A stretch of 35,819 bases of DNA from an uncultured Clostridia bacterium (GCA_946220865.1 CAMJYM010000016.1:1-35819); one strand, 5' to 3'. Numbered from the stretch's first letter, positions 1-8,194 are shown. Numbers and translations are program-made. Notes: generated by a model not told the origin, from the sequence alone.

Positions 1-256
1 CGCAGCGGTTGTGATCGCGAACTCGCTCGAAGGGGCTCTGCTGCGCGTCTCGCTGGGCAAGCTGCAAGATATTTCCGCTCGCTTGCTCCGCAGAGGCCCC
101 TTCTCGTCTCAGACACGCTCTCTCTTCAGTGCGGCTCCTGATGCCGCTGCACTGGGAACAGGATGCTCACTTCGCAGCGGTTGTGATCGCGAACTCGCTC
201 GAAGGGGCTCTGCTGCGCGTCTCGCTGTGCATGCTGCAAGATATTTCCGCTCGCTT
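1..256. repeat. Two long direct repeats, 84 nt each, 172 nt apart
   Basis: Positions 1-84 and 173-256 are the same sequence, differing at only two positions (56/228 and 60/232). The 88 nt between them contain an imperfect inverted copy of part of the repeat: GAAGGGGCTCTG at 29-40 can pair with CAGAGGCCCCTTC at 91-103 with a one-base bulge. The first copy begins at the window edge, so the array may extend further upstream. No ribosome binding site or recognisable protein is associated with it. Confidence 0.85.
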
Positions 257-346
257 TGACTCTTGAGACTTTTGCCCCGCTCGATTATTCTTATAGAGCT
301 GGATACTTTTTAATTTATTCTTCCTGCTTCTGAAGGAGAGCTGTTT
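257..346. other. Upstream region of the S41 protease gene
   Basis: This AT-rich stretch separates the repeats from the protease gene. It holds the ribosome binding site (GAAGGAGAG just before 347). I could not settle on a promoter with good spacing. Together with the repeats it makes up the first 346 nt, in which I see no gene. Confidence 0.5.
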
Positions 347-1804
347 ATGACTGATCCTAAAATTTCTGCTCATGATCCCGCTGTTTCGCCGGAGCGCGGC
401 AGCTCGACTGTTTCCTCGACTGACGCGGAGAAGCTGAGTGCTGCGGGCACGACTTTTGAAGAAAAGCCTTTACAGGAGCTTTCTTCCGGGGAAGGCTGCA
501 AGGCTTGTAAGGGCTCCTCTGATGGGCAGGAAAAGAGTCAGGGGAGACCGCTGTGGACACGTGTGCTGGTGCTGCTTCTGGCGCTGCTTCTGCTTTTTAA
601 TTTACTTTTGCTCCTGACGCCGGGTGGGCGAGGCCTGGTGGATGCGGCGCAGGGTCGCTCTTCGTTTTTTCTGGCTAAGGAGCGCAAACTGGATGATAAG
701 GCCAGGAAGCAGGAAGAAAAACTTGAGCTGATTTACGATATTCTCAAACAGAATTATTACCGTGAGCTGACGGATGAAGAGATGATCGAAGCGATGTACG
801 ATGGCTTACTGGATAAGATGGACAGCCAGTTTACTTTTTATCTGTCGCCTGAATCGAATGCTGAGATGGAAGAATCGATGAAGGGGGAGTACAGCGGTAT
901 TGGTGCGCTGGTTTCTCAGAAAGATAATGAGTATATAATTTCCGATATGTTTGATGGCAGTCCTGCACTGGAGGCCGGCCTGCGTATCGGTGATGTTTTT
1001 GTTTCCGTTGAAGGGAAGAAGGCTTCGGAGTTTGAGGATGTGACAGCTCTCTCGGTGATGGTACGCGGAGAAGAGGGGAGTAAGGTCAGGATTACGGTCT
1101 ATCGCCCTTCAGAAAAAAAAGAACTGGATTTTGAGGTTGAGCGACGTAAGATTACCAATGCTAATCTCCATTATGAGATGCTGGAGGATAAAATCGCGTA
1201 TATTCGCATCAGCGAATTTAACAGCGGTGTCAGCGTTAATTTTATCTCGGCTGTCACGGATCTTCTTAAGCAGGGAGCTAAAACTTTTATTTTTGATGTG
1301 AGAAATAATGGCGGCGGTTATGTCAGCGAAGTGACCAGAATGCTGGATGCTTTGCTGCCCAAAGGTGTTCTGGCCACCGTGAAGGGTCGGAATGAAGGTA
1401 AGGATTTCAAAGAATCCTGGGATTCTGACGATAAAATGCTTGTGCCTGATGACTTGCGCTATGTTATTCTGGTCAATGAGTTTTCGGCCAGCGCCAGTGA
1501 ACTTTTCTCCGGTTGTCTGAGAGATTGGGACAAGGCGGTTCTGGTCGGTCAGAAGACCTTTGGCAAAGGGGTCGGCACGGTGACGCGTGAACTTTCGGAC
1601 GGCAGTGCTCTGCAAATTACAAATTTCACCTATTATCTGCCGAGTGGAGTGACCGTGCAGGATAAGGGATTAACGCCGGCCTATGAGGTCGAGCTGAGCG
1701 ATGAGGCCAGAGGCTTGCCGTTGGCTTCGATTGAGCGAAGTGATGATCTTCAGTTGATGAAGGCTCTGGAACTGGCTCACAAAAATATTGAAAATCAGAA
1801 ATAG
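347..1804 (+). CDS. S41 family C-terminal processing protease (CtpA type)
   Basis: Predicted membrane-anchored serine protease with a Ser-Lys dyad that cleaves proteins near their C-terminus outside the membrane. The 485-residue product has a hydrophilic N-terminus of about 70 residues, a single transmembrane segment at about 72-91, the S41 N-terminal helical region (about 125-170), a PDZ domain (about 180-268) and the protease core (about 280-470). In the core, Ser382 (in FSASASELF) and Lys407 (in TFGKG) lie 25 residues apart, as in known CtpA enzymes, so it should be active. The cytoplasmic leader, rich in Ser and Glu and carrying a CKAC motif, is longer than usual. The ATG follows a good ribosome binding site. 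trpS starts 9 nt downstream, so the two are probably co-transcribed. The substrate is unknown. Confidence 0.93.
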   Translation: MTDPKISAHDPAVSPERGSSTVSSTDAEKLSAAGTTFEEKPLQELSSGEGCKACKGSSDGQEKSQGRPLWTRVLVLLLALLLLFNLLLLLTPGGRGLVDAAQGRSSFFLAKERKLDDKARKQEEKLELIYDILKQNYYRELTDEEMIEAMYDGLLDKMDSQFTFYLSPESNAEMEESMKGEYSGIGALVSQKDNEYIISDMFDGSPALEAGLRIGDVFVSVEGKKASEFEDVTALSVMVRGEEGSKVRITVYRPSEKKELDFEVERRKITNANLHYEMLEDKIAYIRISEFNSGVSVNFISAVTDLLKQGAKTFIFDVRNNGGGYVSEVTRMLDALLPKGVLATVKGRNEGKDFKESWDSDDKMLVPDDLRYVILVNEFSASASELFSGCLRDWDKAVLVGQKTFGKGVGTVTRELSDGSALQITNFTYYLPSGVTVQDKGLTPAYEVELSDEARGLPLASIERSDDLQLMKALELAHKNIENQK

Positions 1805-1813
1805 GGTGTACTG

Positions 1814-2824
1814 ATGGAAAAGGACATTATTTTAAGTGGTGACCGCCCCAGCGGCCGCCTGCACATTGGCCATTATGCCGGTTCGCTGGCTAAACGTTTG
1901 CAACTGCAGCAGATGAATATCCCCATGTACATCATGATTGCGGATATGCAGGCCCTTACGGATCATGCTGAAGACGGAACGCTGGTTCGCGATTCTGTGA
2001 TGGAGCTGGCTATCGATTATCTGGCGATCGGTCTTGATCCTGAAAAGTGCACGATATTCATTCAAAGTGCAGTCCCGCAGCTCTGCGAGCTTACAATGCT
2101 CTACATGAATTTTGTCACGCTGGCGCGCCTTAAGCGCAATCCTACGGTCAAAAACGAAATGCAACAGCGTAACTTCGGGGATACCGTTCCCTCAGGATTT
2201 CTTAATTATCCGGTAAGCCAGACAGCGGATATTACCGCCTTTAAAGCAACGCTCATCCCTGTTGGTGAAGATCAGCTTCCGATGATTGAGCAGTGCAATG
2301 AGATTGTGCGTCATGTCAACAATCTCTATAAAACAGATTGCCTTAAAGAGTGCAAAGCCATGCTGTCTCAGGTGTCTCGCCTGCCGGGCACCGACGGTAA
2401 TCTGAAAATGAGTAAGAGCGTTGGCAACTGCATTTACCTTTCAGACGATGAAAAAACGGTCAAAACGAAGATTATGGGGATGTTTACCGATCCTGGACAC
2501 CTGCGTGTTGAAGATCCTGGAAAAGTCGAAGGCAACCCTGTCTTTGCTTATCTGCGGGCTTTTGACCCGGACAAAGAAGCTCTGGCAGAAATGGAAGCCC
2601 ATTATCAACGCGGGGGCCTTGGAGATGTCAAGGTTAAAAAGCATCTGAATGAAGTCTTGCAAACCCTCCTCGCACCCATACGTGAACGCAGAGCTGAACT
2701 GGAAGGAAAACGTCCGCAGATTCGTGAACTGCTTCTGAGTCACAGTGAGAAAGCTGCAGCCGTTGCAGCAGAAACACTGGCTGAACTCAAAGAGGCGATG
2801 GGCCTGAACTATAGCAACATTTAA
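1814..2824 (+). CDS. trpS: Tryptophan--tRNA ligase
   Basis: Class I aminoacyl-tRNA synthetase that charges tRNA-Trp with tryptophan in the cytoplasm. The 336-residue length is normal for the family. The class I signatures are both visible: HIGH at residues 17-20, preceded by GDRPSG, and KMSKS at residues 198-202. The gene starts 9 nt after the S41 protease stop and has only a weak ribosome binding site (AGGGTG), which suggests translational coupling. No T-box-like leader precedes it. Its place just upstream of the S10 operon is not a standard arrangement. Confidence 0.97.
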   Translation: MEKDIILSGDRPSGRLHIGHYAGSLAKRLQLQQMNIPMYIMIADMQALTDHAEDGTLVRDSVMELAIDYLAIGLDPEKCTIFIQSAVPQLCELTMLYMNFVTLARLKRNPTVKNEMQQRNFGDTVPSGFLNYPVSQTADITAFKATLIPVGEDQLPMIEQCNEIVRHVNNLYKTDCLKECKAMLSQVSRLPGTDGNLKMSKSVGNCIYLSDDEKTVKTKIMGMFTDPGHLRVEDPGKVEGNPVFAYLRAFDPDKEALAEMEAHYQRGGLGDVKVKKHLNEVLQTLLAPIRERRAELEGKRPQIRELLLSHSEKAAAVAAETLAELKEAMGLNYSNI

Positions 2825-2973
2825 TGTTCTATGCAGGTCGTCATCACGTGTCCGGCAGGCGTTTTTTAACGATAACTGTGTGAGACAGGCCTTTTTGGTC
2901 ATCATGAGGAGACAAGTTTAAGAAAAAGTGCACAAATTTGCTGCTTTTTATCATTTGCCTGCAAAAAACGAAG
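2825..2973. other. Intergenic region after trpS
   Basis: About 150 nt of AT-rich sequence between the trpS stop and the terminator. I see no open reading frame with a ribosome binding site and no tRNA. Confidence 0.5.
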
Positions 2974-2999
2974 AAAAGCCCTTGCAAAGGGCTTTTTAT
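2974..2999 (+). terminator. Rho-independent terminator after ctpA-trpS
   Basis: AAAAGCCCTT and AAGGGCTTTT form a 10-bp stem around a GCA loop, followed by further T residues. It should end the protease-trpS transcript. Its 3' arm overlaps the putative promoter of the ribosomal block. Confidence 0.88.
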
Positions 3000-3010
3000 T
3001 CGTATACAAT
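2982..3010 (+). promoter_or_regulatory. Putative sigma-A promoter of the S10 operon
   Basis: TTGCAA (2982-2987), a 17-nt spacer and TACAAT (3005-3010) form a good housekeeping promoter. The -35 element lies inside the loop and 3' arm of the preceding terminator, so the two signals share sequence. Transcription would begin near 3017, giving a leader of about 250 nt before rpsJ. Confidence 0.65.
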
Positions 3011-3016
3011 AATTCG

Positions 3017-3270
3017 CGTCGCTTGGGCGTATTTTGCCCAAACGACAAGCAGAGAATCTTGAGATTGCCGCTCTCGCGCTGCGCGGGAAGCGGGTAACTC
3101 AGGAGGAGCAGTCAGCCCCATGAGGGCGGCGAGATTCACACGCAGCATGACCGTGGTATTTGAACCCAGTGCATGCCTGACGGGATAGTGCAACTGGGTT
3201 TTATTATAGGCCAGGTAAGAACCGCCCGGATGTGTTGTGAGTTATTGCAGAAAAATCAGGAGGAACACAC
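3017..3270 (+). promoter_or_regulatory. Structured 5' leader of the S10 operon with attenuator-like hairpin
   Basis: A leader of about 250 nt without a credible coding region. It includes a GGGC/GCCC hairpin near 3027-3040, a GC-rich central part, and at 3163-3200 a stem (AACCCAGT with ACTGGGTT, plus GCA with TGC) followed by TTTATTAT. The latter resembles an intrinsic terminator placed about 70 nt before rpsJ. S10 operons are commonly autoregulated by ribosomal protein L4 through their leader; whether this leader works that way is inference. Confidence 0.6.
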
Positions 3271-3582
3271 ATGGCTGTTAACCAAAAGATCAGAATTCGT
3301 CTCAAGGCCTTCGATCATCATATCCTGGACGAGAGTGCGGCTCGCATTGTTGATTCAGCAAAGAGAACCGGCGCTTATGTTTCCGGTCCTATCCCGCTCC
3401 CGACCGAAAAAGAAGTCGTGACGATTCTGAGATCCCCGCATGTGAATAAGGACTCTCGTGAACAGTTTGAAATTCGCACGCATAAGCGACTGATTGATAT
3501 CCTCGCGCCCAATACCCGCACCATGGAGTCGCTCATGAAACTTGAGATGCCTGCGGGCGTCAACATTGAAATCAAGATCTGA
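3271..3582 (+). CDS. rpsJ: 30S ribosomal protein S10
   Basis: Component of the 30S subunit head and, in many bacteria, the NusE transcription antitermination factor. The 103-residue product has the typical start (QKIRIRLKAFDHHILD) and normal length. The ATG follows AGGAGG at good spacing. It is the first gene of the S10 operon, after the long leader. A GAACCC/GGGTTC hairpin begins on the stop codon, in the 55-nt gap before rplC. Confidence 0.98.
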   Translation: MAVNQKIRIRLKAFDHHILDESAARIVDSAKRTGAYVSGPIPLPTEKEVVTILRSPHVNKDSREQFEIRTHKRLIDILAPNTRTMESLMKLEMPAGVNIEIKI

Positions 3583-3618
3583 ACCCGTGCGGGTTCCGGT
3601 CAAGTTCACAAGCTGAAC
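3581..3618 (+). promoter_or_regulatory. Two tandem hairpins between rpsJ and rplC
   Basis: GAACCC (3581-3586) pairs with GGGTTC (3591-3596) around GTGC and overlaps the rpsJ stop codon. Immediately downstream GTTCA (3604-3608) pairs with TGAAC (3614-3618). Neither is followed by a T-tract, so they are not terminators. They could protect or process the message. Confidence 0.5.
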
Positions 3619-3637
3619 CAATAACCAGGAGGTAAGA

Positions 3638-4264
3638 ATGAACAAATTCATGCTCGGCAGAAAGGCCGGTATGACCCAGATTTTTGATGAGAACGGTGAG
3701 ACTATTCCCGTCACTGTCATCGATTGCGGGCCTCTGACCGTTGTCCAGAACAAAAGCCAGGAAACAGATGGCTATCAGGCTGTCAAAGTAGGCTACGAAG
3801 CTTTCAAAAAGGGCAATAAACCTGAAAAGGGACAGTTTGCCAAAGCTGGCGTTGAGCCCATGCGCTTCTTGCGCGAATTCAGAGATACAGATCATTTTGA
3901 AATTGGTCAGAGTATCAATGTCGCTGATATGTTCGAGGTGGGAAACACCGTCGATGTGGTCGGAATCTCCAAAGGTAAGGGCTATCAGGGCGCTGTCCGG
4001 CGTTTCGGCACGGCCCGCGGTCCTATGGCTCACGGGTCGAAATATCACCGTCATGCCGGTTCCAATGGCACGTCTGCAACCCCTTCCCGTGTGAGAAAAG
4101 GCAATAAATTACCGGGTCACCTCGGTCAGGACCGTGTGACCGTACAAAACCTCAGGATCGTCAAAGTGGATGGCGAGCGCAATATCCTCGTCGTCAAAGG
4201 TGCTGTTCCCGGCGCCCGCGGCGGTCTCCTTGAGATCACGACTTCTGTGAAGTCGGCGCAGTAA
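3638..4264 (+). CDS. rplC: 50S ribosomal protein L3
   Basis: Primary 23S rRNA-binding protein that starts 50S assembly near the peptidyl transferase centre. The 208-residue product shows the bacterial L3 features GRKAGMTQIF near the N-terminus and the central loop with HGSKYHRHAGSNG that reaches the catalytic centre. The ATG follows AGGAGG. Length is normal. It is followed by rplD after 19 nt. Confidence 0.98.
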   Translation: MNKFMLGRKAGMTQIFDENGETIPVTVIDCGPLTVVQNKSQETDGYQAVKVGYEAFKKGNKPEKGQFAKAGVEPMRFLREFRDTDHFEIGQSINVADMFEVGNTVDVVGISKGKGYQGAVRRFGTARGPMAHGSKYHRHAGSNGTSATPSRVRKGNKLPGHLGQDRVTVQNLRIVKVDGERNILVVKGAVPGARGGLLEITTSVKSAQ

Positions 4265-4283
4265 GGAGAGGGAGGAAACATCC

Positions 4284-4907
4284 ATGGCAACAATTGATCT
4301 CTATAACATGAAGGGTCAGGTGGTGAAGCAGATTGAGGTCAAAGACGAAGTCTTTGGCATCACGCCGAACCATGATGTCCTGCATCGTTCTGTCATTATG
4401 CAGCTGGCCAACAAGCGCCAGGGTACATCCAAGGCAAAAGGCCGCAGCGAAGTATCTGGCGGCGGCAGAAAACCCTATCGCCAGAAGGGTACAGGCCGGG
4501 CTCGTCAGGGCTCCATCCGCGCTGCTCAGCACGTTGGCGGCGGTGTCATTTTTGGGCCGGTGCCGCGCTCCTATCGTACGGTTCTGCCTCGCAAAATGCG
4601 TCAGCTTGCAATGAAGTCGGCTCTCTCGGCTTGCTTTGCTGACAAAAAACTTAAGGTCGTCGATGTTTTGAAGCTTGAAGCGATCAAGACTAAAGAGATG
4701 GCTCAGGTTCTGCGTAATCTGGAAGCTGAAAAATCCACTCTTCTGGTTCTTGACGCGGTGGATCTTGTGATCCGTCGTTCTGCTGCGAATCTTCCCGGTG
4801 TGAAGCTTGAGCTTTCTAACACCATCAACGTTATAGACCTGCTGAAATTTGACCACGTGGTCTTTACTGAAGCGGCGCTCCGCAAAGTTGAGGAGGTTTA
4901 CGCCTAA
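4284..4907 (+). CDS. rplD: 50S ribosomal protein L4
   Basis: 23S rRNA-binding protein lining the exit tunnel, and in several bacteria the autogenous repressor of the S10 operon. The 207-residue protein has the extended-loop signature GGGRKPYRQKGTGRARQG at about residues 60-77, which contacts the tunnel. Its TAA stop shares one base with the ATG of rplW, so the two are translationally coupled. If the leader at 3017-3270 is L4-controlled, this is the effector. Confidence 0.97.
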   Translation: MATIDLYNMKGQVVKQIEVKDEVFGITPNHDVLHRSVIMQLANKRQGTSKAKGRSEVSGGGRKPYRQKGTGRARQGSIRAAQHVGGGVIFGPVPRSYRTVLPRKMRQLAMKSALSACFADKKLKVVDVLKLEAIKTKEMAQVLRNLEAEKSTLLVLDAVDLVIRRSAANLPGVKLELSNTINVIDLLKFDHVVFTEAALRKVEEVYA

Positions 4908-5260
4908 TGAAAAACTATCACGACATCATTATCCAGCCTGTCATCACAGAACGCAGTACGATGCTCGCTGCAGAAGGCAAATATACTTTTAAGGTTGATA
5001 CAGCTGCCACAAAGACTGAAATTCGTCAGGCCTGCGAACAGCTTTTCAACGTGCGTGTCCTCAAGGTCAATACTCAGAATATGCCGGGTAAGGCCAAGCG
5101 CGTTGGAGTCAATGCCGGTCACACTCCCGCATGGAAAAAGGCCGTAGTGACGATTGACAGAACTCCGAATGCTGCATCTTACCTGGGCAAGGGCGGCAAG
5201 AAGATCGAAAGTGCCCAAAAGTATAAGGATACTATTGAAGAATTCGGGTTTGGCCAGTAA
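4907..5260 (+). CDS. rplW: 50S ribosomal protein L23
   Basis: Binds 23S rRNA domain III at the tunnel exit and forms the docking site for trigger factor and SRP. The 117-residue product has the usual IIQPVITERS start and is slightly longer than the common length of about 95-100, with a C-terminal extension ending KYKDTIEEFGFGQ. The start overlaps the rplD stop by one base; GAGG in the end of rplD serves as ribosome binding site. Confidence 0.96.
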   Translation: MKNYHDIIIQPVITERSTMLAAEGKYTFKVDTAATKTEIRQACEQLFNVRVLKVNTQNMPGKAKRVGVNAGHTPAWKKAVVTIDRTPNAASYLGKGGKKIESAQKYKDTIEEFGFGQ

Positions 5261-5288
5261 GGCGGCCCAAGAGAAGGAGTAAAGCATT

Positions 5289-6119
5289 ATGGCAGTAAAA
5301 AGCTATCGTCCTACTTCTCCCGCACTCAGACAGATGACTGTGGCCGACTTCTCTGAACTCACAGATAAGAAGCCCGAAAGTCGCCTGCTCCGTGTACGGA
5401 AGCAGAAGAGCGGCCGCAACAGCTATGGCCGCATTACCGTTCGTCATCGTGGCGGCGGAAATCGCAGAATGATCAGAATTCTGGACTGGAAGCGCACGAA
5501 AGATAACGTTCCCGCTAAAGTTGCGGCTCTCGAATATGATCCCAACCGCAGCGCCCGTATCGCCCTGCTGCATTATGCAGATGGAGCAAAGAGCTACATT
5601 CTGGCTCCGGATGGACTGAAGGTTGGCGCCACGCTTATTTCCGGCGAGAACGTTGACCCGGTTCCGGGCAACTGCATGCCTTTAAGAAACATGCCGGTCG
5701 GCGTAACTCTGCATGCCATTGAGATGAAGCCCGGCCGTGGCGCTCAGCTGGTTCGTGCTGCCGGTGCAGCCGCTCAGCTTATGGCTAAGGAAAATGGTTT
5801 TGCCCAACTGCGCATGCCCTCCGGCGAGTATCGTCTTATTCCGGATGGCTGCCGTGCGACGGTAGGTACGGTAGGCAATCTTGAACACGAAAATATTACG
5901 ATCGGTAAAGCCGGTCGTGTTCGCCACATGGGCAGACGTCCTATGGTTCGCGGTAAAGTCATGAACCCTGTGGATCACCCGCACGGCGGTGGTGAAGGCC
6001 GCAACCCGATTGGTCTTCCCAGCCCGATGTCTCCCTGGGGTAAGCCGACGCTTGGTAAAAAGACCCGCAATAAGCATAAGCAGTCTAACAAGTACATTCT
6101 GAGACGTCGGAAGAAATAA
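5289..6119 (+). CDS. rplB: 50S ribosomal protein L2
   Basis: One of the most conserved ribosomal proteins, needed for subunit association and peptidyl transferase activity. The 276-residue length is standard. Conserved elements include SGRNSYGRITVRHRGGGNRR near residues 40-59 and the C-terminal VMNPVDHPHGGGEGR, whose histidine lies close to the catalytic site. The ATG follows AGAAGGAG. Confidence 0.98.
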   Translation: MAVKSYRPTSPALRQMTVADFSELTDKKPESRLLRVRKQKSGRNSYGRITVRHRGGGNRRMIRILDWKRTKDNVPAKVAALEYDPNRSARIALLHYADGAKSYILAPDGLKVGATLISGENVDPVPGNCMPLRNMPVGVTLHAIEMKPGRGAQLVRAAGAAAQLMAKENGFAQLRMPSGEYRLIPDGCRATVGTVGNLEHENITIGKAGRVRHMGRRPMVRGKVMNPVDHPHGGGEGRNPIGLPSPMSPWGKPTLGKKTRNKHKQSNKYILRRRKK

Positions 6120-6133
6120 GGGAGGAGATAGTC

Positions 6134-6415
6134 ATGAGTCGTTCAACCAAAAAAGGTTTTTACGTAGAAGACGCCCTGATGAAACGCATTGTGGCGATGA
6201 ATGATAAGAACGAGCATAAGGTGATCAAAACCTGGTCCAGATCCTCCACGATTTTCCCGGAAATGGTCGGCCACACCATCGCCGTCCATGACGGCAGAAA
6301 GCACGTTCCGGTCTATATCACGGAAGAAATGGTCGGCCATAAGCTCGGCGAATTTGCACCCACGCGCACCTTCAGAGGTCACGCGGGTACCGAAAAAACT
6401 GTTACAGCCCGCTAA
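6134..6415 (+). CDS. rpsS: 30S ribosomal protein S19
   Basis: 30S head protein that, with S13, contacts the A-site tRNA and 16S rRNA. The 93-residue product has normal length and the conserved core TWSRSSTIFPEMVGHTIAVH and the C-terminal KLGEFAPTRTFRGH. It starts 14 nt after rplB behind GGGAGGAG. Confidence 0.98.
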   Translation: MSRSTKKGFYVEDALMKRIVAMNDKNEHKVIKTWSRSSTIFPEMVGHTIAVHDGRKHVPVYITEEMVGHKLGEFAPTRTFRGHAGTEKTVTAR

Positions 6416-6439
6416 CGCCGCGGAAGGGAGGAATTCACA

Positions 6440-6916
6440 GTGGAAAAAAAGGTGATGAGCAAGCAGGAACTTCTTGAAAAAAGAGAAGACTTGCTGAATA
6501 TCTACCACGGCGTTCAGCGTAAGAGCGCCCGAAAGCCCCTGCTGACGAAAAAAGAACGTAAAGTTCTTGGCATCGGCAAAGATGAGGGCAGAGCTTCTGT
6601 GCGTAATGTACGTGTAGCGCCCAGAAAAGTTTCTATCGTCAGCGATTTGATTCGCGGTAAGGGTCTTGATGAGGCTCTTGCAATCTTGACCTATACTCCG
6701 AAAGCGGCTTCTCCGATCTTTCTTAAGCTCCTGAAGTCCGCAGAAAGCAATGCCGTCAACAATAATGATCTTACCCGCGACCATCTTTATGTCGCTGAAG
6801 TTCAGGTTGGCCAGGGACCTACCCTCAAACGCTTCAGAGCGAGGGGCAAGGGTTCGGCTTCGCGGATTAACAAGAGAACGAGCAACATCGCTGTTGTTCT
6901 TAAAGAGAAAGCTTAA
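6440..6916 (+). CDS. rplV: 50S ribosomal protein L22 with N-terminal extension
   Basis: Tunnel-lining 50S protein whose beta-hairpin, with L4, forms the exit-tunnel constriction. The conserved core starts only at about residue 52 (ASVRNVRVAPRKVSIVSDLI) and ends with the usual RFRARGKGSASRINKRTSN. The first 50 residues are a charged, helix-prone extension that standard L22 (about 110 residues) lacks, making 158 in all. I chose the GTG at 6440 because GGGAGG lies 8 nt upstream; an in-frame ATG at 6455 is a less well placed alternative. Confidence 0.95.
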   Translation: MEKKVMSKQELLEKREDLLNIYHGVQRKSARKPLLTKKERKVLGIGKDEGRASVRNVRVAPRKVSIVSDLIRGKGLDEALAILTYTPKAASPIFLKLLKSAESNAVNNNDLTRDHLYVAEVQVGQGPTLKRFRARGKGSASRINKRTSNIAVVLKEKA

Positions 6917-6926
6917 GGAGGCAAAC

Positions 6927-7604
6927 ATGGGTCAGAAAGTTAATCCCCACGGTCTGCGCGTTGGTGTGATCAAGGACTGGGATACCCGTTGGTACGCGGA
7001 TAAGAAAAATTTTTCGCGCTATCTGGTTGAAGATCATAAGATCCGCAATTTTGTGAAAAATGAATGTGCCAAGGCCGGTGTCTCCCGCATTGAGATTGAA
7101 CGTGAAGGTGATGAAAAGACTATTATCACAATCTCCACCGCTAAACCGGGTATTGTCATCGGACGTCAGGGCGCTGAAATTGAAAATCTGAAGAAAAAGC
7201 TGGCTAAAAACTTTGGCCGTAATTTCTTCGTCAATGTTAAAGAAGTTCGCAACCCGGATATGGAAGCTCAGCTTGTGGCCGAGAGCATTGCTCAGCAGCT
7301 CGAAGAACGTGTTTCTTTCCGTCGTGCGATGAAGCAGGCGATCGGTCACGCTATGAAGGCTGGAGCAAAGGGTATTAAAACCATGTGCAGCGGCCGTCTG
7401 GGCGGCGCAGAAATTGCCCGCGTTGAGCAGTATCATGAAGGGACGATTCCTCTTCACACACTGCGCGCAGATATTGACTATGGTTTTGCCGAAGCGCACA
7501 CGACTTACGGCCGCATCGGCGTCAAAGTCTGGGTGTATAAAGGAGAGATTATCCCCCTGCCCAAGACTGCTGAAAAAGAAACGAAGCAGGAAGGAGAAGC
7601 CTGA
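6927..7604 (+). CDS. rpsC: 30S ribosomal protein S3
   Basis: 30S protein at the mRNA entry site with helicase function. The 225-residue product starts MGQKVNPHGLRVG as in nearly all bacteria. The KH domain is visible, with GIVIGRQGAEIENLKKKL at about residues 76-93, followed by the C-terminal domain with RLGGAEIAR. The chosen ATG at 6927 follows AAGGAGG; the reading frame stays open further upstream, but that part is inside rplV. The stop shares one base with the rplP start. Confidence 0.98.
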   Translation: MGQKVNPHGLRVGVIKDWDTRWYADKKNFSRYLVEDHKIRNFVKNECAKAGVSRIEIEREGDEKTIITISTAKPGIVIGRQGAEIENLKKKLAKNFGRNFFVNVKEVRNPDMEAQLVAESIAQQLEERVSFRRAMKQAIGHAMKAGAKGIKTMCSGRLGGAEIARVEQYHEGTIPLHTLRADIDYGFAEAHTTYGRIGVKVWVYKGEIIPLPKTAEKETKQEGEA

Positions 7605-8194
7605 TGTTACTGCCTAAACGCGTAAAATACAGAAAACAACACCGCGGCAGAATGACTGGTAAAGCGACCCGCGGTAATAAAGTGAGCTACGGCCAGTATG
7701 GTCTTCTTGCTCTGGAACCCTGCTGGATGACCTCCAATCAGATTGAAGCGGCCCGTATTGCCATTAACCGTCACCTTAAACGCGGTGGTACAGTGTGGAT
7801 CAAGGTTTTCCCGGATAAACCGGTTACGGCCAAGCCTGCAGAAACCCGCATGGGTTCCGGTAAGGGTACACCCGAATACTGGGTCGCCGTGGTCAAACCT
7901 GGACGTGTCCTTTTTGAACTGGCCGGTGTCCCTGAAGACGTTGCACGTGAAGCTCTGCGCCTTGCCAGTCACAAACTCCCGATCAAATGCAAGTTTGTGA
8001 AGAGCGATCGTACACTCAGCGCCGAAGAATATGCACGCTACGCTGCAGTTCAGGCGGATGTTATTGAGTCGATTAAAGAAGCCGATGCTGAAGCTGCAGA
8101 TGCTATTGCAGCGGAGAATGCGGGCCATACGGCTGCCCCGGCTGCGGAGCCTGCTGCTGAAGCTAAGGAGGGTAACAGCGATGAAAGTAAATGA
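7604..8194 (+). CDS. rplP: 50S ribosomal protein L16 with long acidic C-terminal tail
   Basis: Binds 23S rRNA near the A site and is needed for late 50S assembly. The core (residues 1 to about 136) is typical, with MLLPKRVKYRKQHRG at the start and the GxGKG loop (MGSGKGTPEYWVAVV). Beyond it lies an Ala/Glu-rich tail of about 60 residues, making 196 in total against about 140-145 usually. The tail contains the ribosome binding site and first 14 nt of rpmC, so it may be partly a by-product of gene packing. The start overlaps the rpsC stop by one base. Confidence 0.97.
   Translation: MLLPKRVKYRKQHRGRMTGKATRGNKVSYGQYGLLALEPCWMTSNQIEAARIAINRHLKRGGTVWIKVFPDKPVTAKPAETRMGSGKGTPEYWVAVVKPGRVLFELAGVPEDVAREALRLASHKLPIKCKFVKSDRTLSAEEYARYAAVQADVIESIKEADAEAADAIAAENAGHTAAPAAEPAAEAKEGNSDESK

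Noticed and set aside
1..256. CRISPR array
   Set aside because: Only two repeat copies, 84 nt each, with an 88-nt spacer; sizes and number do not fit and no cas gene is present.
497..508. CKAC motif in the N-terminus of the S41 protease as a lipobox or redox site
   Set aside because: It lies in the predicted cytoplasmic leader, not after a signal sequence, and has no supporting context.
6143..6928. Long minus-strand open frame opposite rpsS and rplV, and similar ones throughout the ribosomal block
   Set aside because: They lie fully opposite conserved genes, lack ribosome binding sites and show no recognisable protein features.
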